From Curvibacter soli (GTDB lineage: Bacteria > Pseudomonadota > Gammaproteobacteria > Burkholderiales > Burkholderiaceae_C): a stretch of DNA of 64,000 bases. The notes beneath the pieces were generated by a model. That model was not told where the DNA came from. It worked only from the letters and a program-made list of their open reading frames with translations, and did no database searches. A program made the translations under genes and the position numbers. Positions 1 through 8,299 of this stretch are shown here, in pieces; the stretch's first letter is position 1, and each line of letters starts with the position of its first letter. Where the stretch lies: assembly GCF_029211125.1 (NCBI RefSeq), contig NZ_JARGEN010000034.1, positions 62,001 through 126,000 on the forward strand. Direction: 5' to 3'.

Positions 1-401
1 TGGCTCATCAGGCGCAGGATCGCCAGCGTGGTGAACTCGAAATAGCTCAGCGACACGGATGCATCGCGCGTGCGGGCTTCCTCCACGGCGCCGAAATGCG
101 GCAGCAGGTCGGCGGTGGCCACGACGTCGCCGCGGATGCGGCAGCGCTCCTCGAACCGCACCAGGTGCGGCGAGCCATAGACCCCCGTGCGGTAGCCCGC
201 CTGCAGCGCGATGGCTTCGAGCATGGCGCAGCTCGAGCCCTTGCCATTGGTGCCGGCCACGGTGACCACGGGGCAGTCGAAGCGCAGGTCGAGCCGGCGC
301 GCCACCTCGCGCACGCGCTCCAGGCCCAGTGCGATGTTCTGGGGGTGCAGGCGCTCGCAGTGCGCAAGCCAGGCGTCGAGCGTGGAATATTCGGTATGCA
401 T
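1..401 (-). CDS. folC: Folylpolyglutamate synthase / dihydrofolate synthase, N-terminal part (cut by window edge)
   Basis: Only the first 133 codons are present; the rest lies beyond the left edge. FolC ligases are cytosolic and ATP-dependent, adding glutamate to dihydropteroate and/or lengthening the polyglutamate tail of reduced folates. The Mur-ligase-type P-loop GTNGKGS is at residues 50-56 and the family motif YGSPHL at 75-80. The ATG at 401 gives MHTEYSTLDAWL, a typical FolC beginning. It is divergent from the ArsC-like gene, with 48 bp between the two starts. Whether the enzyme is mono- or bifunctional cannot be judged from this part. Confidence 0.92.
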   Translation of the reverse strand, partial: MHTEYSTLDAWLAHCERLHPQNIALGLERVREVARRLDLRFDCPVVTVAGTNGKGSSCAMLEAIALQAGYRTGVYGSPHLVRFEERCRIRGDVVATADLLPHFGAVEEARTRDASVSLSYFEFTTLAILRLMS

Positions 402-449
402 CACGGGGCGTGATTGTCGCGCAGGCCCGAAATGGCGGATCATCGGCAA

Positions 450-860
450 ATGAGCATCCCCATCGTCTATGGCATCCCCAACTGCAGCACCGTCAAGAAG
501 TCGCGCACCTGGCTCGACGAGCATGGCGTGGCCCATGCATTCCACGATTTCAAGAAACAGGGCGTTCCCGCCGACCGGCTGGCGGCCTGGATCGCCGCCG
601 TGGGCTGGGAAAAGCTGCTGAACCGCCAGGGCACCGCCTGGCGCCGCCTGCCGCCCGAAACCCAGGCCCAGGTACGCGACGCGGCCAGCGCCAGCACACT
701 CATGCAGGCCCAGCCCAGCGTCATCAAGCGCCCGGTCGTGGAGTGGCCGGCGGGCACGGCACAGGCACCCACCGTGGGCTTCGTGCCGCAGCAGTGGGCG
801 CAGCGGGCCACCGGGGCGCAGAATCGAGGGCGCACCCCCTCGGCACAAAGCTTTACATGA
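450..860 (+). CDS. ArsC/Spx-family thioredoxin-fold protein (YffB-like)
   Basis: A 136-residue small thioredoxin-fold protein of the ArsC/Spx/YffB group. The start MSIPIVYGIPNCSTVKKS puts a single cysteine at residue 12, where ArsC-type reductases carry their catalytic Cys, and NRQGTAWR further on matches the family. An in-frame ATG 36 bp upstream is possible but adds residues the family lacks. The tail after about residue 110 is low-complexity and not recognisable. Members are often annotated as arsenate reductase, but YffB-type proteins probably act on other thiol substrates. There is no ars operon nearby, so the substrate is left open. Confidence 0.82.
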   Translation: MSIPIVYGIPNCSTVKKSRTWLDEHGVAHAFHDFKKQGVPADRLAAWIAAVGWEKLLNRQGTAWRRLPPETQAQVRDAASASTLMQAQPSVIKRPVVEWPAGTAQAPTVGFVPQQWAQRATGAQNRGRTPSAQSFT

Positions 861-950
861 CTTTATGCCGCATTGAAGGCCCGGATATGGGAGGTCGATA
901 AACTTTTTACCCACATGGCGCGTTAAACACCCATGAAGGAGTTTTCAATC

Positions 951-1634
951 ATGAAGAAGCTGGTTCTCTTCTCGGCGCTGGCAGCCACTGCTGGCCTGTG
1001 CGCGGCGCAGCAGGAGCAGGGCCGCGTGCTGTCGGCCACGCCCATCGTGCAGCAGGTGGCGATTCCGCAACAGGTCTGCAACACGGAAACCGTGGTCACG
1101 CAAGCGCCGCACACGGGGGCTGGCGCGGTGATGGGCGCCATCGCGGGCGGCGCTATCGGCAATGCCATCGGCGGCGGCAGCGGGCGCGCGGCGGCCACGG
1201 CGCTGGGCATCTTCGGCGGTGCCATCACGGGCGACCGCATCGAGGGCAACGGCCAGCCGCAGTACCAGAACGTGCAGCGCTGCGGCACGCAGACCTCGTA
1301 TGAAAACCGCACCACCGGCTACACCGTGGTGTACGAATACGCGGGCCGCCAGTACACCACCCAGACCGCGACCGACCCGGGCCCCACCATTGCGGTACAG
1401 GTGGTGCCGGCGGCGGGCAACGACCATGGCGGCAACAGCTACTCCAGCCGACCGCCCACGATATACCAGTCGCAGCAGCCCATGTATGTGCAGCCGGGCA
1501 TGGTGGTGCCGACCTATGCGACGCCGCCAGTGGTCTACGCCCCCGGCTATGCACCCGGCTATGCGCCCCCCAACATATCGCTGGATCTGGGCTATTCCTA
1601 TTCGCGTGGCGACCATCACCGCCACTGGCGCTGA
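951..1634 (+). CDS. Glycine-zipper 2TM-domain envelope protein (17 kDa antigen-like)
   Basis: A 227-residue exported protein. A short signal peptide (MKKLVLFSALAATAGLCAAQ) is followed by a glycine-zipper segment at about residues 57-97 (GAVMGAIAGGAIGNAIGGG), typical of Rickettsia 17-kDa-antigen/SlyB-like envelope proteins. The C-terminal third is rich in Tyr, Pro, Gly and Gln with YAPGYAPGYAPP repeats. The residue before the only early Cys is Leu, so the lipobox is poor and signal peptidase I cleavage is likelier than lipidation. The ATG at 951 is preferred over 933 because AAGGAG lies 8 nt upstream of it. Molecular role unknown; probably outer-membrane or periplasmic. Confidence 0.8.
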   Translation: MKKLVLFSALAATAGLCAAQQEQGRVLSATPIVQQVAIPQQVCNTETVVTQAPHTGAGAVMGAIAGGAIGNAIGGGSGRAAATALGIFGGAITGDRIEGNGQPQYQNVQRCGTQTSYENRTTGYTVVYEYAGRQYTTQTATDPGPTIAVQVVPAAGNDHGGNSYSSRPPTIYQSQQPMYVQPGMVVPTYATPPVVYAPGYAPGYAPPNISLDLGYSYSRGDHHRHWR

Positions 1635-1653
1635 CCGCGCGCCTGGCCAGCAC

Positions 1654-1677
1654 GAGGGGCCCCGGCGGCCTCTTTTT
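1654..1677 (+). terminator. Candidate rho-independent terminator after the glycine-zipper gene
   Basis: A GC-rich imperfect hairpin (GAGGGGCC paired with GGCCTC around CCGGC) is followed directly by TTTTT, 20 bp after the stop codon. Layout is typical of an intrinsic terminator; the stem is imperfect. Confidence 0.6.
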
Positions 1678-1752
1678 CAGCCCCTTTTCCTTTGGCGGGT
1701 CGGCCTGCAATCGCAGGCGCATAGCGGCCGCGCAAGAAAGAATTTTCTCAAT

Positions 1753-1807
1753 GAAATCGGCCTCCAGCGCTTATTCTACCTGCGGTGACAGCTATCAAAA
1801 TAGAAGC
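1753..1807 (+). repeat. Dispersed repeat family A, copy 1
   Basis: A roughly 55-bp unit with the family hallmarks GGCCTCCAGCGCTTATTC, then CTGCGGTGACAGCTATCAAA. It lies between the glycine-zipper gene and ppnP. Comparable units recur at least eleven more times in this window in both orientations. Confidence 0.75.
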
Positions 1808-1914
1808 AAACAACCCCAAACGACTTATGCAGAACGGGTTCAGGCAAGACGCGCGTTCTTTGGACGCAACGGCTGGTGCATCCTTGTTTGCGTAAGTCCT
1901 GCCAAAGTTTGCGC

Positions 1915-2235
1915 ATGACCACCGAGCGCATCGACAACGTTTCCATCACCACCCGGGCCAACGTGTATTTCGACGGCAAATGCGTGAGCCACGGCTTCAC
2001 GCTGGCCGACGGCTCGCAGCAGAGCGTGGGCGTGATCCTGCCGTCCACGCTGACCTTCACCACCGGCGCGCCGGAAGTCATGGAGGGCGTGGCCGGTGCC
2101 TGCGAATACCGCCTGGCGGGCGCCGATGCGTGGGTGAAGTCGGGCGTGGGCGAGCGCTTCAGCGTGCCGGGGCAGCCGAGCTTCGACATCCGCGTGAGCG
2201 GCGAGCCCTACTGCTACATCTGCCGCTTCGGCTGA
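1915..2235 (+). CDS. ppnP: Pyrimidine/purine nucleoside phosphorylase PpnP
   Basis: A 106-residue single-domain cupin of the DUF1255/YaiE family, which phosphorolyses many nucleosides to free base plus ribose 1-phosphate in the cytosol. Family blocks seen: NVYFDGKCVSHGF, SVGVILPSTLTFTTGAPEVM, ERFSVPGQPSF and a terminal YICRFG. The ATG at 1915 gives MTTERIDNVS, matching betaproteobacterial homologues; an upstream in-frame ATG at 1876 adds an unrelated leader. No good ribosome-binding site is visible. It converges on murB, and an E-type palindromic element lies between them. Confidence 0.9.
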   Translation: MTTERIDNVSITTRANVYFDGKCVSHGFTLADGSQQSVGVILPSTLTFTTGAPEVMEGVAGACEYRLAGADAWVKSGVGERFSVPGQPSFDIRVSGEPYCYICRFG

Positions 2236-2279
2236 TTCCCCGGCCCGCGTGCGGCAGCGAGCAAGAACACCGCCCAAAC

Positions 2280-2354
2280 ATATACTCCCCCCTCCACCTC
2301 ATCTCCAGCGCAGTAAATTAGCCGACTTATATTATATACTCCCAGGGAGTATAT
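2280..2354. repeat. Palindromic element E, copy 1 (ppnP-murB convergent gap)
   Basis: A half-site ATATACTCCC at 2280-2289 is followed 54 bp later by a perfect inverted repeat at 2334-2354: arms ATATACTCCC and GGGAGTATAT around a central A. The second copy (45826-45899) has the same architecture and partly similar spacer sequence, and it too lies between convergent genes. Function unknown; options include a bidirectional transcription end, a regulator site, or a small RNA promoter, since the minus strand beside the palindrome reads TATAAT. Confidence 0.75.
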
Positions 2355-2378
2355 GGAATTCCAGCACCAGCAGGCCGG

Positions 2379-3515
2379 CTACACCACCACCGGCTCGGGT
2401 TCGAGCAGGATGCCGAAGCGCTCGTACACGCTGGTCTGGATGGCGCGCGCCAGCGTCATCACCTCGCCACCGCTCACGCTGTCGGCGCCGCTGCCGCGGT
2501 TGACCAGCACCAGCGCCTGCCGCTCATGCACGCCCGCCTTGCCTACGGATTTGCCCTTCCAGCCGCAGGCGTCGATGAGCCAGCCGGCGGCCAGCTTGAC
2601 GCTGCCGTCGGGCATGGGGTAGTGCACGATCTTCGGCTCGCGCTCGATGATGTCGGCGCACTGCTCGGGCGTGACGCTGGGGTTCTTGAAGAAGCTGCCC
2701 GCGTTGCCCACGACCGCCGGGTCGGGCAGCTTGGCGCGGCGAATGGCGCAGACCCAGTCGAATATCTGCTGCGCACCGGGGTGGGCGATGCCCGTCTGCG
2801 CGCAGCGGCGCGCCAGGTCCAGGTAGCCCAGCTCGGGCCGCCAGGGCCTGGGCAGGCGCAGGCGCACGCGCGTGATGAGCGCGCGCCCTGCCAACCCCAT
2901 GTTGCGCGGCAGCATGGGCGCTCCATCCCCCATGTTGCGCGGCAGCATGGGCGCTCCATCCCCCATGTTGCGCGGCAGGGCGCCGCCGGCCTGCGCCTCG
3001 GGCGCGTGCTTGAATACCGAATCGCGGTAGCCAAAGGCGCATTGCGCCGCGTCGAGCGTGAAGGAGCGCCCGGTCAGCAGGTCCACCGCGTCCAGCGACT
3101 CGAAGCGGTCCTGCAGCTCCACGCCGTAGGCACCGATGTTCTGCACCGGCGCGGCACCCGCCGTGCCGGGGATCAGCGCCAGGTTCTCCAGGCCCGGCAA
3201 ACCGTGCGCGACGGTCCAGCGCACCACCTCGTGCCAGGCCTCGCCCGCGCCAGCCTCCACGATGACCGCGTGCGGCGTCTCGTCCACCACGCGCAGGCCG
3301 CGGATCTCCACCTTCAGCACCAGCGCCCGCAGGTCGCCCGTGAGGACGATGTTGCTGCCCCCGCCCAGCACGAAGCGGGGCTCGCCACGCCAGCGCGGGT
3401 CGTCCACGATCGCGCGCACATCATCCTCGGCGGCGATGTGCGCCAGGGACTGCGCGCGCGCCACGATGCCGAAGGTGTTGTAGGGCTGGAGCGGAACATT
3501 TTTCTCGACTAACAT
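2379..3515 (-). CDS. murB: UDP-N-acetylenolpyruvoylglucosamine reductase
   Basis: MurB reduces UDP-GlcNAc-enolpyruvate to UDP-MurNAc with FAD and NADPH, the second committed step of peptidoglycan precursor synthesis. Start [16 protein letters not shown] is typical; an alternative ATG three codons upstream (3524) cannot be excluded. Visible blocks: [14 protein letters not shown] (FAD site), [44 protein letters not shown] (catalytic Ser) and the C-terminal flavin domain. The odd point is an in-frame 33-bp tandem repeat encoding [11 protein letters not shown] units just after FGYRDSVFK. Divergent from yajQ, 43 bp between starts. Confidence 0.95.
   Translation of the reverse strand: MLVEKNVPLQPYNTFGIVARAQSLAHIAAEDDVRAIVDDPRWRGEPRFVLGGGSNIVLTGDLRALVLKVEIRGLRVVDETPHAVIVEAGAGEAWHEVVRWTVAHGLPGLENLALIPGTAGAAPVQNIGAYGVELQDRFESLDAVDLLTGRSFTLDAAQCAFGYRDSVFKHAPEAQAGGALPRNMGDGAPMLPRNMGDGAPMLPRNMGLAGRALITRVRLRLPRPWRPELGYLDLARRCAQTGIAHPGAQQIFDWVCAIRRAKLPDPAVVGNAGSFFKNPSVTPEQCADIIEREPKIVHYPMPDGSVKLAAGWLIDACGWKGKSVGKAGVHERQALVLVNRGSGADSVSGGEVMTLARAIQTSVYERFGILLEPEPVVV
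2895..2978 (-). repeat. 33-bp tandem repeat inside murB
   Basis: Two full and one partial 33-bp units begin at 2895, 2928 and 2961. Each holds a near-palindrome (CCATGTTGC, GCG, GCAGCATGG) and is in frame, adding 11-residue [11 protein letters not shown]-type repeats to MurB. The copies look identical where they overlap, which suggests recent duplication. Confidence 0.9.
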
Positions 3516-3558
3516 CCACCCCATTGTCTCATCGGCCCCCCCCTGGCGAACACCCTCC

Positions 3559-4044
3559 ATGCCTTCTTTCGATACCGTCTGCGAAGCCAACCTGGTCGAG
3601 GTCAAGAACGCCGTGGACAACACGGCCAAGGAAATCGGCACGCGCTTCGACTTCAAGGGCACCTCTGCCGCCATCGAGATCAAGGAGCGCGAGATCACCC
3701 TCTTGGGCGACGCCGACTTCCAGCTCACCCAGATCGAGGACGTGCTGCGCGCCAAGCTCGCCAAGCGCAGCGTGGACGTGCGCTTCCTCGACGCGGGTGC
3801 GGTGCAGAAGATCGGCGGCGACAAGGTCAAGCAGACCATCAAGGTGCGCAACGGCATCGAGGCCGAACTGGCCAAGAAAATCCAGCGCCTGGTGAAGGAC
3901 AGCAAGCTCAAGGTGCAGGCCGCCATCCAGGGCGACGCGGTGCGCGTCAGCGGCGCCAAGCGTGACGACCTGCAGAGCGCCATGGCACTGCTGCGCAAGG
4001 AAATCACCGACGTGCCGCTATCCTTCAACAATTTCCGGGACTGA
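3559..4044 (+). CDS. yajQ: YajQ-family nucleotide-binding protein
   Basis: A 161-residue cytosolic protein of the YajQ/UPF0234 family; members bind nucleotides, and in Xanthomonas a homologue binds cyclic di-GMP. Start [21 protein letters not shown] and end [17 protein letters not shown] match family ends exactly, so it is full length. Typical inner blocks are TRFDFKGTS and [15 protein letters not shown]. It stands alone, divergent from murB and followed 43 bp later by an aspartyl protease gene. Which nucleotide it binds here cannot be told from sequence. Confidence 0.93.
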   Translation: MPSFDTVCEANLVEVKNAVDNTAKEIGTRFDFKGTSAAIEIKEREITLLGDADFQLTQIEDVLRAKLAKRSVDVRFLDAGAVQKIGGDKVKQTIKVRNGIEAELAKKIQRLVKDSKLKVQAAIQGDAVRVSGAKRDDLQSAMALLRKEITDVPLSFNNFRD

Positions 4045-4087
4045 ACATTCTCCCCCGCCCCGCCGGCCGCGCGGCCCGCGTCCTACC

Positions 4088-4741
4088 ATGCCCCATGCGC
4101 CGCACCACCTCCTGGCCCTTGCTTCGCCGTTGCTGCTGCTGGCCTGCGGCAGCGCCTGGGGCCAGAGCGTCGGGCTGGCGGGCATCCTGGGGCGCGAGCG
4201 GGCGCTGCTGGTGGTTGACGGCGGCGCGCCGCGCAGCGTGGCCGCGGGCCAGTCGCTGCAGGGCGTGAAGGTGCTGGAGATCGGGCGCGACGCGGTGGTG
4301 GTGGACATCGCCGGCAGCCGCGCCACGCTGCGCATGGGCGACGCGCCCGTGAGCGTGGGCAACCGCGGCGGCGGCAACCGCATCGTCCTCATGGCCGACA
4401 GCCGCGGCCACTTCATCCACCAGGGGCGCATCAACGGGCAGACGATGCAGTTCATGGTCGATACCGGCGCCACCACCGTCGCCATCGGCATGGCCGAGGC
4501 CGAGCGCATGGGCCTGGACTTCCGCGCCGGCACGCCGGTGCGCCTGGCCACCGCCAACGGCACGGCGCAGGGCTGGGCCGTCAAGCTCGGCTCCCTGCGC
4601 ATCGACGACGTGGAGCTGTTCGGCGTGGACGCGGTCGTCACCCCCATGCCCATGCCCTACGTGCTGCTGGGCAACAACTTCCTCGCGCAATTCCAGTTGA
4701 CCCGTCAGAGCGACCAGATGGTGCTCGAGAAGCGCTACTGA
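4088..4741 (+). CDS. Retropepsin-like clan AA aspartic protease (TIGR02281-like), exported
   Basis: A 217-residue protein with an N-terminal hydrophobic signal (LLALASPLLLLACGSAWGQ) that may be processed as a lipoprotein at LLLAC. The C-terminal half (from about residue 100) is a single retropepsin-type domain: FMVDTGATTVAIG carries the catalytic Asp in D-T-G, and VLLGNNFLAQFQL closes the domain. Such one-domain proteases work as dimers; those in proteobacteria are periplasmic or membrane-anchored with poorly known substrates. Start MPHAPHHLLA was chosen as the ATG just before the signal. The HD-domain gene starts 6 bp after its stop, so they are probably co-transcribed. Confidence 0.82.
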   Translation: MPHAPHHLLALASPLLLLACGSAWGQSVGLAGILGRERALLVVDGGAPRSVAAGQSLQGVKVLEIGRDAVVVDIAGSRATLRMGDAPVSVGNRGGGNRIVLMADSRGHFIHQGRINGQTMQFMVDTGATTVAIGMAEAERMGLDFRAGTPVRLATANGTAQGWAVKLGSLRIDDVELFGVDAVVTPMPMPYVLLGNNFLAQFQLTRQSDQMVLEKRY

Positions 4742-4747
4742 TCCTGC

Positions 4748-5737
4748 ATGCTGCCGGCCCCGCCCATCAACACCTACGACAGCAGCTACGAAGACCTGCA
4801 AAGCCAGTGGACCGACCTGGAGCTGGGCCTGTCTATGCTGCTGGCCCACCCGCGGCAGGCGCAGGAATTCCCGCGCAAGGTGCGCCAGTTCGACCGCTGG
4901 ATGCAGGACCTCGTCACCCACGACACCGACGCGGCGCTCTACCTGCTGTTCCAGCTCGCGCTGACCTCCTCGGTGGGCTACAGCGCCTCGCACGCGCTGG
5001 TGTGCGCGGCGCTCTGCCACATCGTGGCGCCGCAGCTCGGCATGACCGGCGCCGTGCGCGACAGCCTGGTGCGCGCGGCCATCACCATGAACATCGGCAT
5101 GACCGAGCTGCAGGACGTGCTGGCCGAACAGCGCGAGCGGCCCTCCTCCGCGCAGCAGGAGGCCATCCGCAGCCACCCGCAGCGCGGCCGGCTGATGCTG
5201 GAGCAGTTCGGCATCGCCGACGGGCTGTGGCTCGACACCGTGGCCCAGCACCATGCCGCGCAGTCCGGCAAGCCGGTGTACGACGCGCTGCCGCAGGCCC
5301 AGCGCCCGGCCTACGTGCTCGGGCTCATCGACCGCTACGCCGCCATGATCAGCCCGCGCAAGTCACGCCCGGGCCGCAGCGCGACCGACACGGTGCGCAT
5401 GATCGTCGGCGACGAGCTGCAGCCGCGCGACCCCGTGGGCATCGCCCTGGTGCGCAGCGTGGGCCTGTGCCCGCCCGGCACCTTCGTGCGGCTGGACAAC
5501 GGCGACACCGCCGTGGTGCTGCGGCGCAGCAGCCAGGCCAACCAGCCGCTGGTCGCCAGCCTGCTCGACAGCCATGCCGAGCCCTACGAGCAGCCCCGCC
5601 TGCACCATACCAGCGACGGCAAGCCGCACATCCAGTCCGCCCTGTCGCAGGTGGCCCTGCGTGTGGAACTGAACCACCGCACCATGGTGCGGCTGGGGCT
5701 TTACGTGTCGCAGGGCCGGGCCAGCCTGGAGGGCTGA
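4748..5737 (+). CDS. Degenerate HD/HD-GYP-like domain protein
   Basis: A 329-residue cytosolic protein resembling HD-GYP phosphodiesterases in layout. SASHALVCAAL and RSHPQRGRLMLEQF (residues 142-155) match conserved parts, but the metal-binding HD dyad is replaced: the usual HDIGK position reads MNIGM (residues 114-118), and the HHE-GYP block reads QHHAAQSGKPVYD. Catalysis on cyclic di-GMP therefore looks unlikely, and a scaffold or sensor role is possible. The C-terminal 100 residues resemble the beta-rich tail common in such proteins. Lies 6 bp behind the aspartyl protease gene. Confidence 0.72.
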   Translation: MLPAPPINTYDSSYEDLQSQWTDLELGLSMLLAHPRQAQEFPRKVRQFDRWMQDLVTHDTDAALYLLFQLALTSSVGYSASHALVCAALCHIVAPQLGMTGAVRDSLVRAAITMNIGMTELQDVLAEQRERPSSAQQEAIRSHPQRGRLMLEQFGIADGLWLDTVAQHHAAQSGKPVYDALPQAQRPAYVLGLIDRYAAMISPRKSRPGRSATDTVRMIVGDELQPRDPVGIALVRSVGLCPPGTFVRLDNGDTAVVLRRSSQANQPLVASLLDSHAEPYEQPRLHHTSDGKPHIQSALSQVALRVELNHRTMVRLGLYVSQGRASLEG

Positions 5738-5757
5738 TGCGTCAAGAAAGTTCAAGC

Positions 5758-5812
5758 CTTTTCGGCCTCCAGCGCAGGTGCATAAAGCGCCTGCAGCTAT
5801 CGATTGGATAGC
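5758..5812 (+). repeat. Dispersed repeat family A, copy 2 (degenerate)
   Basis: TTCGGCCTCCAGCGC followed by GCGCCTGCAGCTATCG, in the 78-bp gap between the HD gene and the end of plsY (convergent). Less conserved than copy 1. Confidence 0.6.
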
Positions 5813-5815
5813 GTT

Positions 5816-6442
5816 TCAGCGCTTCTTGCCCAGCCGTGGCTCTTGCCCTTCGACCAGCCGCCGGATGTTGCCGCGGTGGCGCCAGGCCAGCAGCACGGCC
5901 ATCGCGGCGATGGCCGCCGCCACCGGCGTGTCGGCATCCCAGGCCGCGCCCGCGCCCAGCAGGTAGATGAACGGCGCGAACGCCGCCGCCACCAGCGAGG
6001 CCAGCGACGAATAGCGCATGGCCGCCACCACCGCCAGCCAGACCAGCACCACCGCCAGGCCCAGCAGCCAGTCCACGCCGAGCAGCACGCCCAGCGCCGT
6101 GGCCACGCCCTTGCCGCCCTGGAAGCGGAAGAACACCGGGTACAGATGCCCGAGGAACGCTGCCAGCCCCACGAGCGCCACCGTGCCCTCGCCCAGGCCC
6201 CAGGGCCCGCCGAACCAGCGCACCAGCGCCACCGGCAGCCAGCCCTTGGCCGCGTCGAGCAGCAGGGTGACGATGGCCGCCGCCTTGCTGCCCGAACGCA
6301 GCACGTTGGTGGCCCCGGGGTTGCCGCTGCCGTAGCTGCGCGGGTCGCCCAGGCCCATGGCGCGGCTCACCATGACGGCGAACGACAGCGAGCCCACCAG
6401 ATAGGCGGCCACGGCGGCGAGAACGGGGTACAGAGCCTGCAC
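5816..6442 (-). CDS. plsY: Acyl-phosphate:glycerol-3-phosphate acyltransferase PlsY
   Basis: A 208-residue inner-membrane enzyme that transfers an acyl chain from acyl-phosphate to glycerol 3-phosphate, the first step of phospholipid synthesis. Family motifs are present: [14 protein letters not shown] near residues 37-50, and [11 protein letters not shown] (glycerol-3-phosphate/phosphate loop). At least five hydrophobic segments are seen. The start is a GTG at 6442 because AAGGAG lies about 6 nt upstream and [18 protein letters not shown] is the usual N-terminus; a farther upstream ATG adds non-family sequence. Same strand as ybaK, 89 bp downstream. Confidence 0.93.
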   Translation of the reverse strand: MQALYPVLAAVAAYLVGSLSFAVMVSRAMGLGDPRSYGSGNPGATNVLRSGSKAAAIVTLLLDAAKGWLPVALVRWFGGPWGLGEGTVALVGLAAFLGHLYPVFFRFQGGKGVATALGVLLGVDWLLGLAVVLVWLAVVAAMRYSSLASLVAAAFAPFIYLLGAGAAWDADTPVAAAIAAMAVLLAWRHRGNIRRLVEGQEPRLGKKR

Positions 6443-6531
6443 GGCTTCTCCTTCTTGTGTATGCGGCTGGCATGGAAAGCGGGGGCCATTCTGCCAGCCC
6501 CCGTGCCGCATGCCCCGGCCAGGCGGCGCCG

Positions 6532-7026
6532 CTATTGCTGCAGCGCGCACTGCACGGGTTTGGCGCCGAGCAGCCGTGCGCAGGCCCGCGGGTCGATCTC
6601 CACCAGGTAGCCGCGCCGCCCGCCGTTGATGTGGATGGCGGGCAGCGCCAGGATGCTTTCCTCGACATAGACCGGCATGGCCCGGCGCGTGCCGAACGGC
6701 GAGGTGCCGCCCACCAGGTAGCCGCTGTGGCGGCTGGCCGTCTCGGGCGTGCAGGGCTCGACCGACTTGGCGCCGATCTGCCGCGCGAGGTTCTTGGTGG
6801 ACACCTTGCGGTCGCCGTGCATCAGCACGATCAGCGGGCGGGCGTCCTGGTCCTGCATGACCAGGGTCTTGACCACGCGGTGCTCGTCCACGCCGAGTTG
6901 CCGGGCCGATTCCGCCGTGCCGCCATGCTCCACGTAGTCGTAGGCGTGGCCCGTGAAGGGCACGCCGTGCGCCTTCAGGAAAGCCGTCGCGGGGGTTTCG
7001 CTGACGTGCAGGTCCTTCTTCGCCAT
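6532..7026 (-). CDS. ybaK: Cys-tRNA(Pro) deacylase YbaK/EbsC
   Basis: A 164-residue trans-editing factor that hydrolyses Cys-tRNA(Pro) formed by mistake by prolyl-tRNA synthetase. The fold is shown by [28 protein letters not shown], a conserved Lys in [13 protein letters not shown] and [14 protein letters not shown]. Length matches the family (about 155-165). It starts 4 bp after the end of the aldo-keto reductase gene upstream on the same strand, suggesting one transcript. Confidence 0.92.
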   Translation of the reverse strand: MAKKDLHVSETPATAFLKAHGVPFTGHAYDYVEHGGTAESARQLGVDEHRVVKTLVMQDQDARPLIVLMHGDRKVSTKNLARQIGAKSVEPCTPETASRHSGYLVGGTSPFGTRRAMPVYVEESILALPAIHINGGRRGYLVEIDPRACARLLGAKPVQCALQQ

Positions 7027-7030
7027 GTGC

Positions 7031-8110
7031 TCACTGGGCGGGGTCGCGCAGCTCCCAGCGGATGGCGTCGATCTCGGCCAGCAAGTCGGGCGACAGGGTG
7101 GTGCCCCAGGCGTCCAGGTCTTCGTCGAGCTGCGCCAGCGAGGTCACGCCGATGATGGTGCTGGCCACCTGCCACTTGGTGTAGCAGAAGGCCAGCGCCA
7201 GACGTGTGGGGGTAAGCCCATGCCGGCGCGCCAGCGCGTTGTAGCGACGCGCGGCCGCCAGCGCCTCGGGCCGGCCCCAGCGCTGCTTGCGCACCGATTC
7301 GTAGCTGGCGATGCGCGCGCCCTTGGGAGCATCCGGCCCGGTGATGCCCGATTGGTCGTATTTGCCCGTCAGCAGCCCGAAGCCCAGCGGGGAATACGGC
7401 AGCAGGGACACGCCCAGGCGGTACATGGTTTCGTCGAGGCCGTTTTCCAGCGCGCGGCTGATCAGGCAGTACACGTTCTGCACCGTGGCCACGCGCGGCA
7501 GGCCGTGGGCTTCGGCCAGCCGCACGAACTCGTGCACGCCGTAGGGCGTCTCGTTGGAAAGGCCGATGTAGCGCACCTTGCCGGCCTTCACGAGCCGGTC
7601 CATGGCCTGGAGCTGCTCCAGGATCGGCGTCTGCTGCTCGGCGGGCCTGTCCTTGGAAGGGTTGAAGTAGATGCTGCCGAAGGCCGGCGCGTTGCGCTCG
7701 GGCCAGTGGATCTGGTAGAGGTCGATCACGTCGGTGCGCAGGCGCTTCAGGCTCGCGTCGCACGAGGCGACGATGTCGTTCGCCGTCATGCCCGCGCCCT
7801 CGCGGACCCACGGCATGCCGCGCGACGGGCCGGCCACCTTGGTGGCGAGCACCACCTTGTTGCGCACGCCGGGATGCCGGGTGAACCAGTTGCCGATGAT
7901 GGTTTCGGTGGCGCCGAAGGTTTCCTTGCGCGCAGGCACGGCATACATCTCGGCCGTGTCCAGAAAGTTGACGCCGCGCGCCAGCGCGCGCTCCAGGATG
8001 GCGTGGGCGTCGCCCTCGCCCACCTGCTCGCCGAAGGTCATGGTGCCCAGGCAGATGGGGGTGACGTGCAGGTCGCTGCGGCCAAGCCGGACTTTTTGTG
8101 CGTTTTCCAT
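7031..8110 (-). CDS. NADP(H)-dependent aldo-keto reductase (Tas-like)
   Basis: A 359-residue TIM-barrel aldo-keto reductase of the YajO/Tas type. The catalytic tetrad can be placed: Asp and Tyr in FLDTAEMY, Lys in LATKVAG, His in YQIHWPER. The C-terminal cofactor-binding part (TIIGVTSLAQLDEDL) is present. Start MENAQKVRLGRSDLHVTPICLG gives the standard first strand; longer in-frame extensions upstream have no homologue features. Physiological substrate unknown. Divergent from prfB; ybaK follows 4 bp downstream. Confidence 0.88.
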   Translation of the reverse strand: MENAQKVRLGRSDLHVTPICLGTMTFGEQVGEGDAHAILERALARGVNFLDTAEMYAVPARKETFGATETIIGNWFTRHPGVRNKVVLATKVAGPSRGMPWVREGAGMTANDIVASCDASLKRLRTDVIDLYQIHWPERNAPAFGSIYFNPSKDRPAEQQTPILEQLQAMDRLVKAGKVRYIGLSNETPYGVHEFVRLAEAHGLPRVATVQNVYCLISRALENGLDETMYRLGVSLLPYSPLGFGLLTGKYDQSGITGPDAPKGARIASYESVRKQRWGRPEALAAARRYNALARRHGLTPTRLALAFCYTKWQVASTIIGVTSLAQLDEDLDAWGTTLSPDLLAEIDAIRWELRDPAQ

Positions 8111-8299
8111 GGCGTGTGCCGCTTTCCTCGAACCAACGATGCGTGCGAGTGTACGGCGGCCCCGCACGCCGCGCAGGCGCTGCGCGCGCCGGCAAACCCG
8201 CACAGGGGGCCGCCCGCGCGGCGGCGCATGAGAAAATGCGCGGTTGACTTCCGGGACGCACGTCGCCCCGGCTTTGCCCATTACCCCCAGGACACCCCC

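Noticed and set aside
2895-2978. CRISPR-like array
   Set aside because: Units are contiguous with no spacers and lie inside murB; no cas genes in the window.
3516-4031. N-terminal extension of the murB frame to 550 codons
   Set aside because: The extra part is antisense to yajQ, and MurB homologues begin at [10 protein letters not shown].
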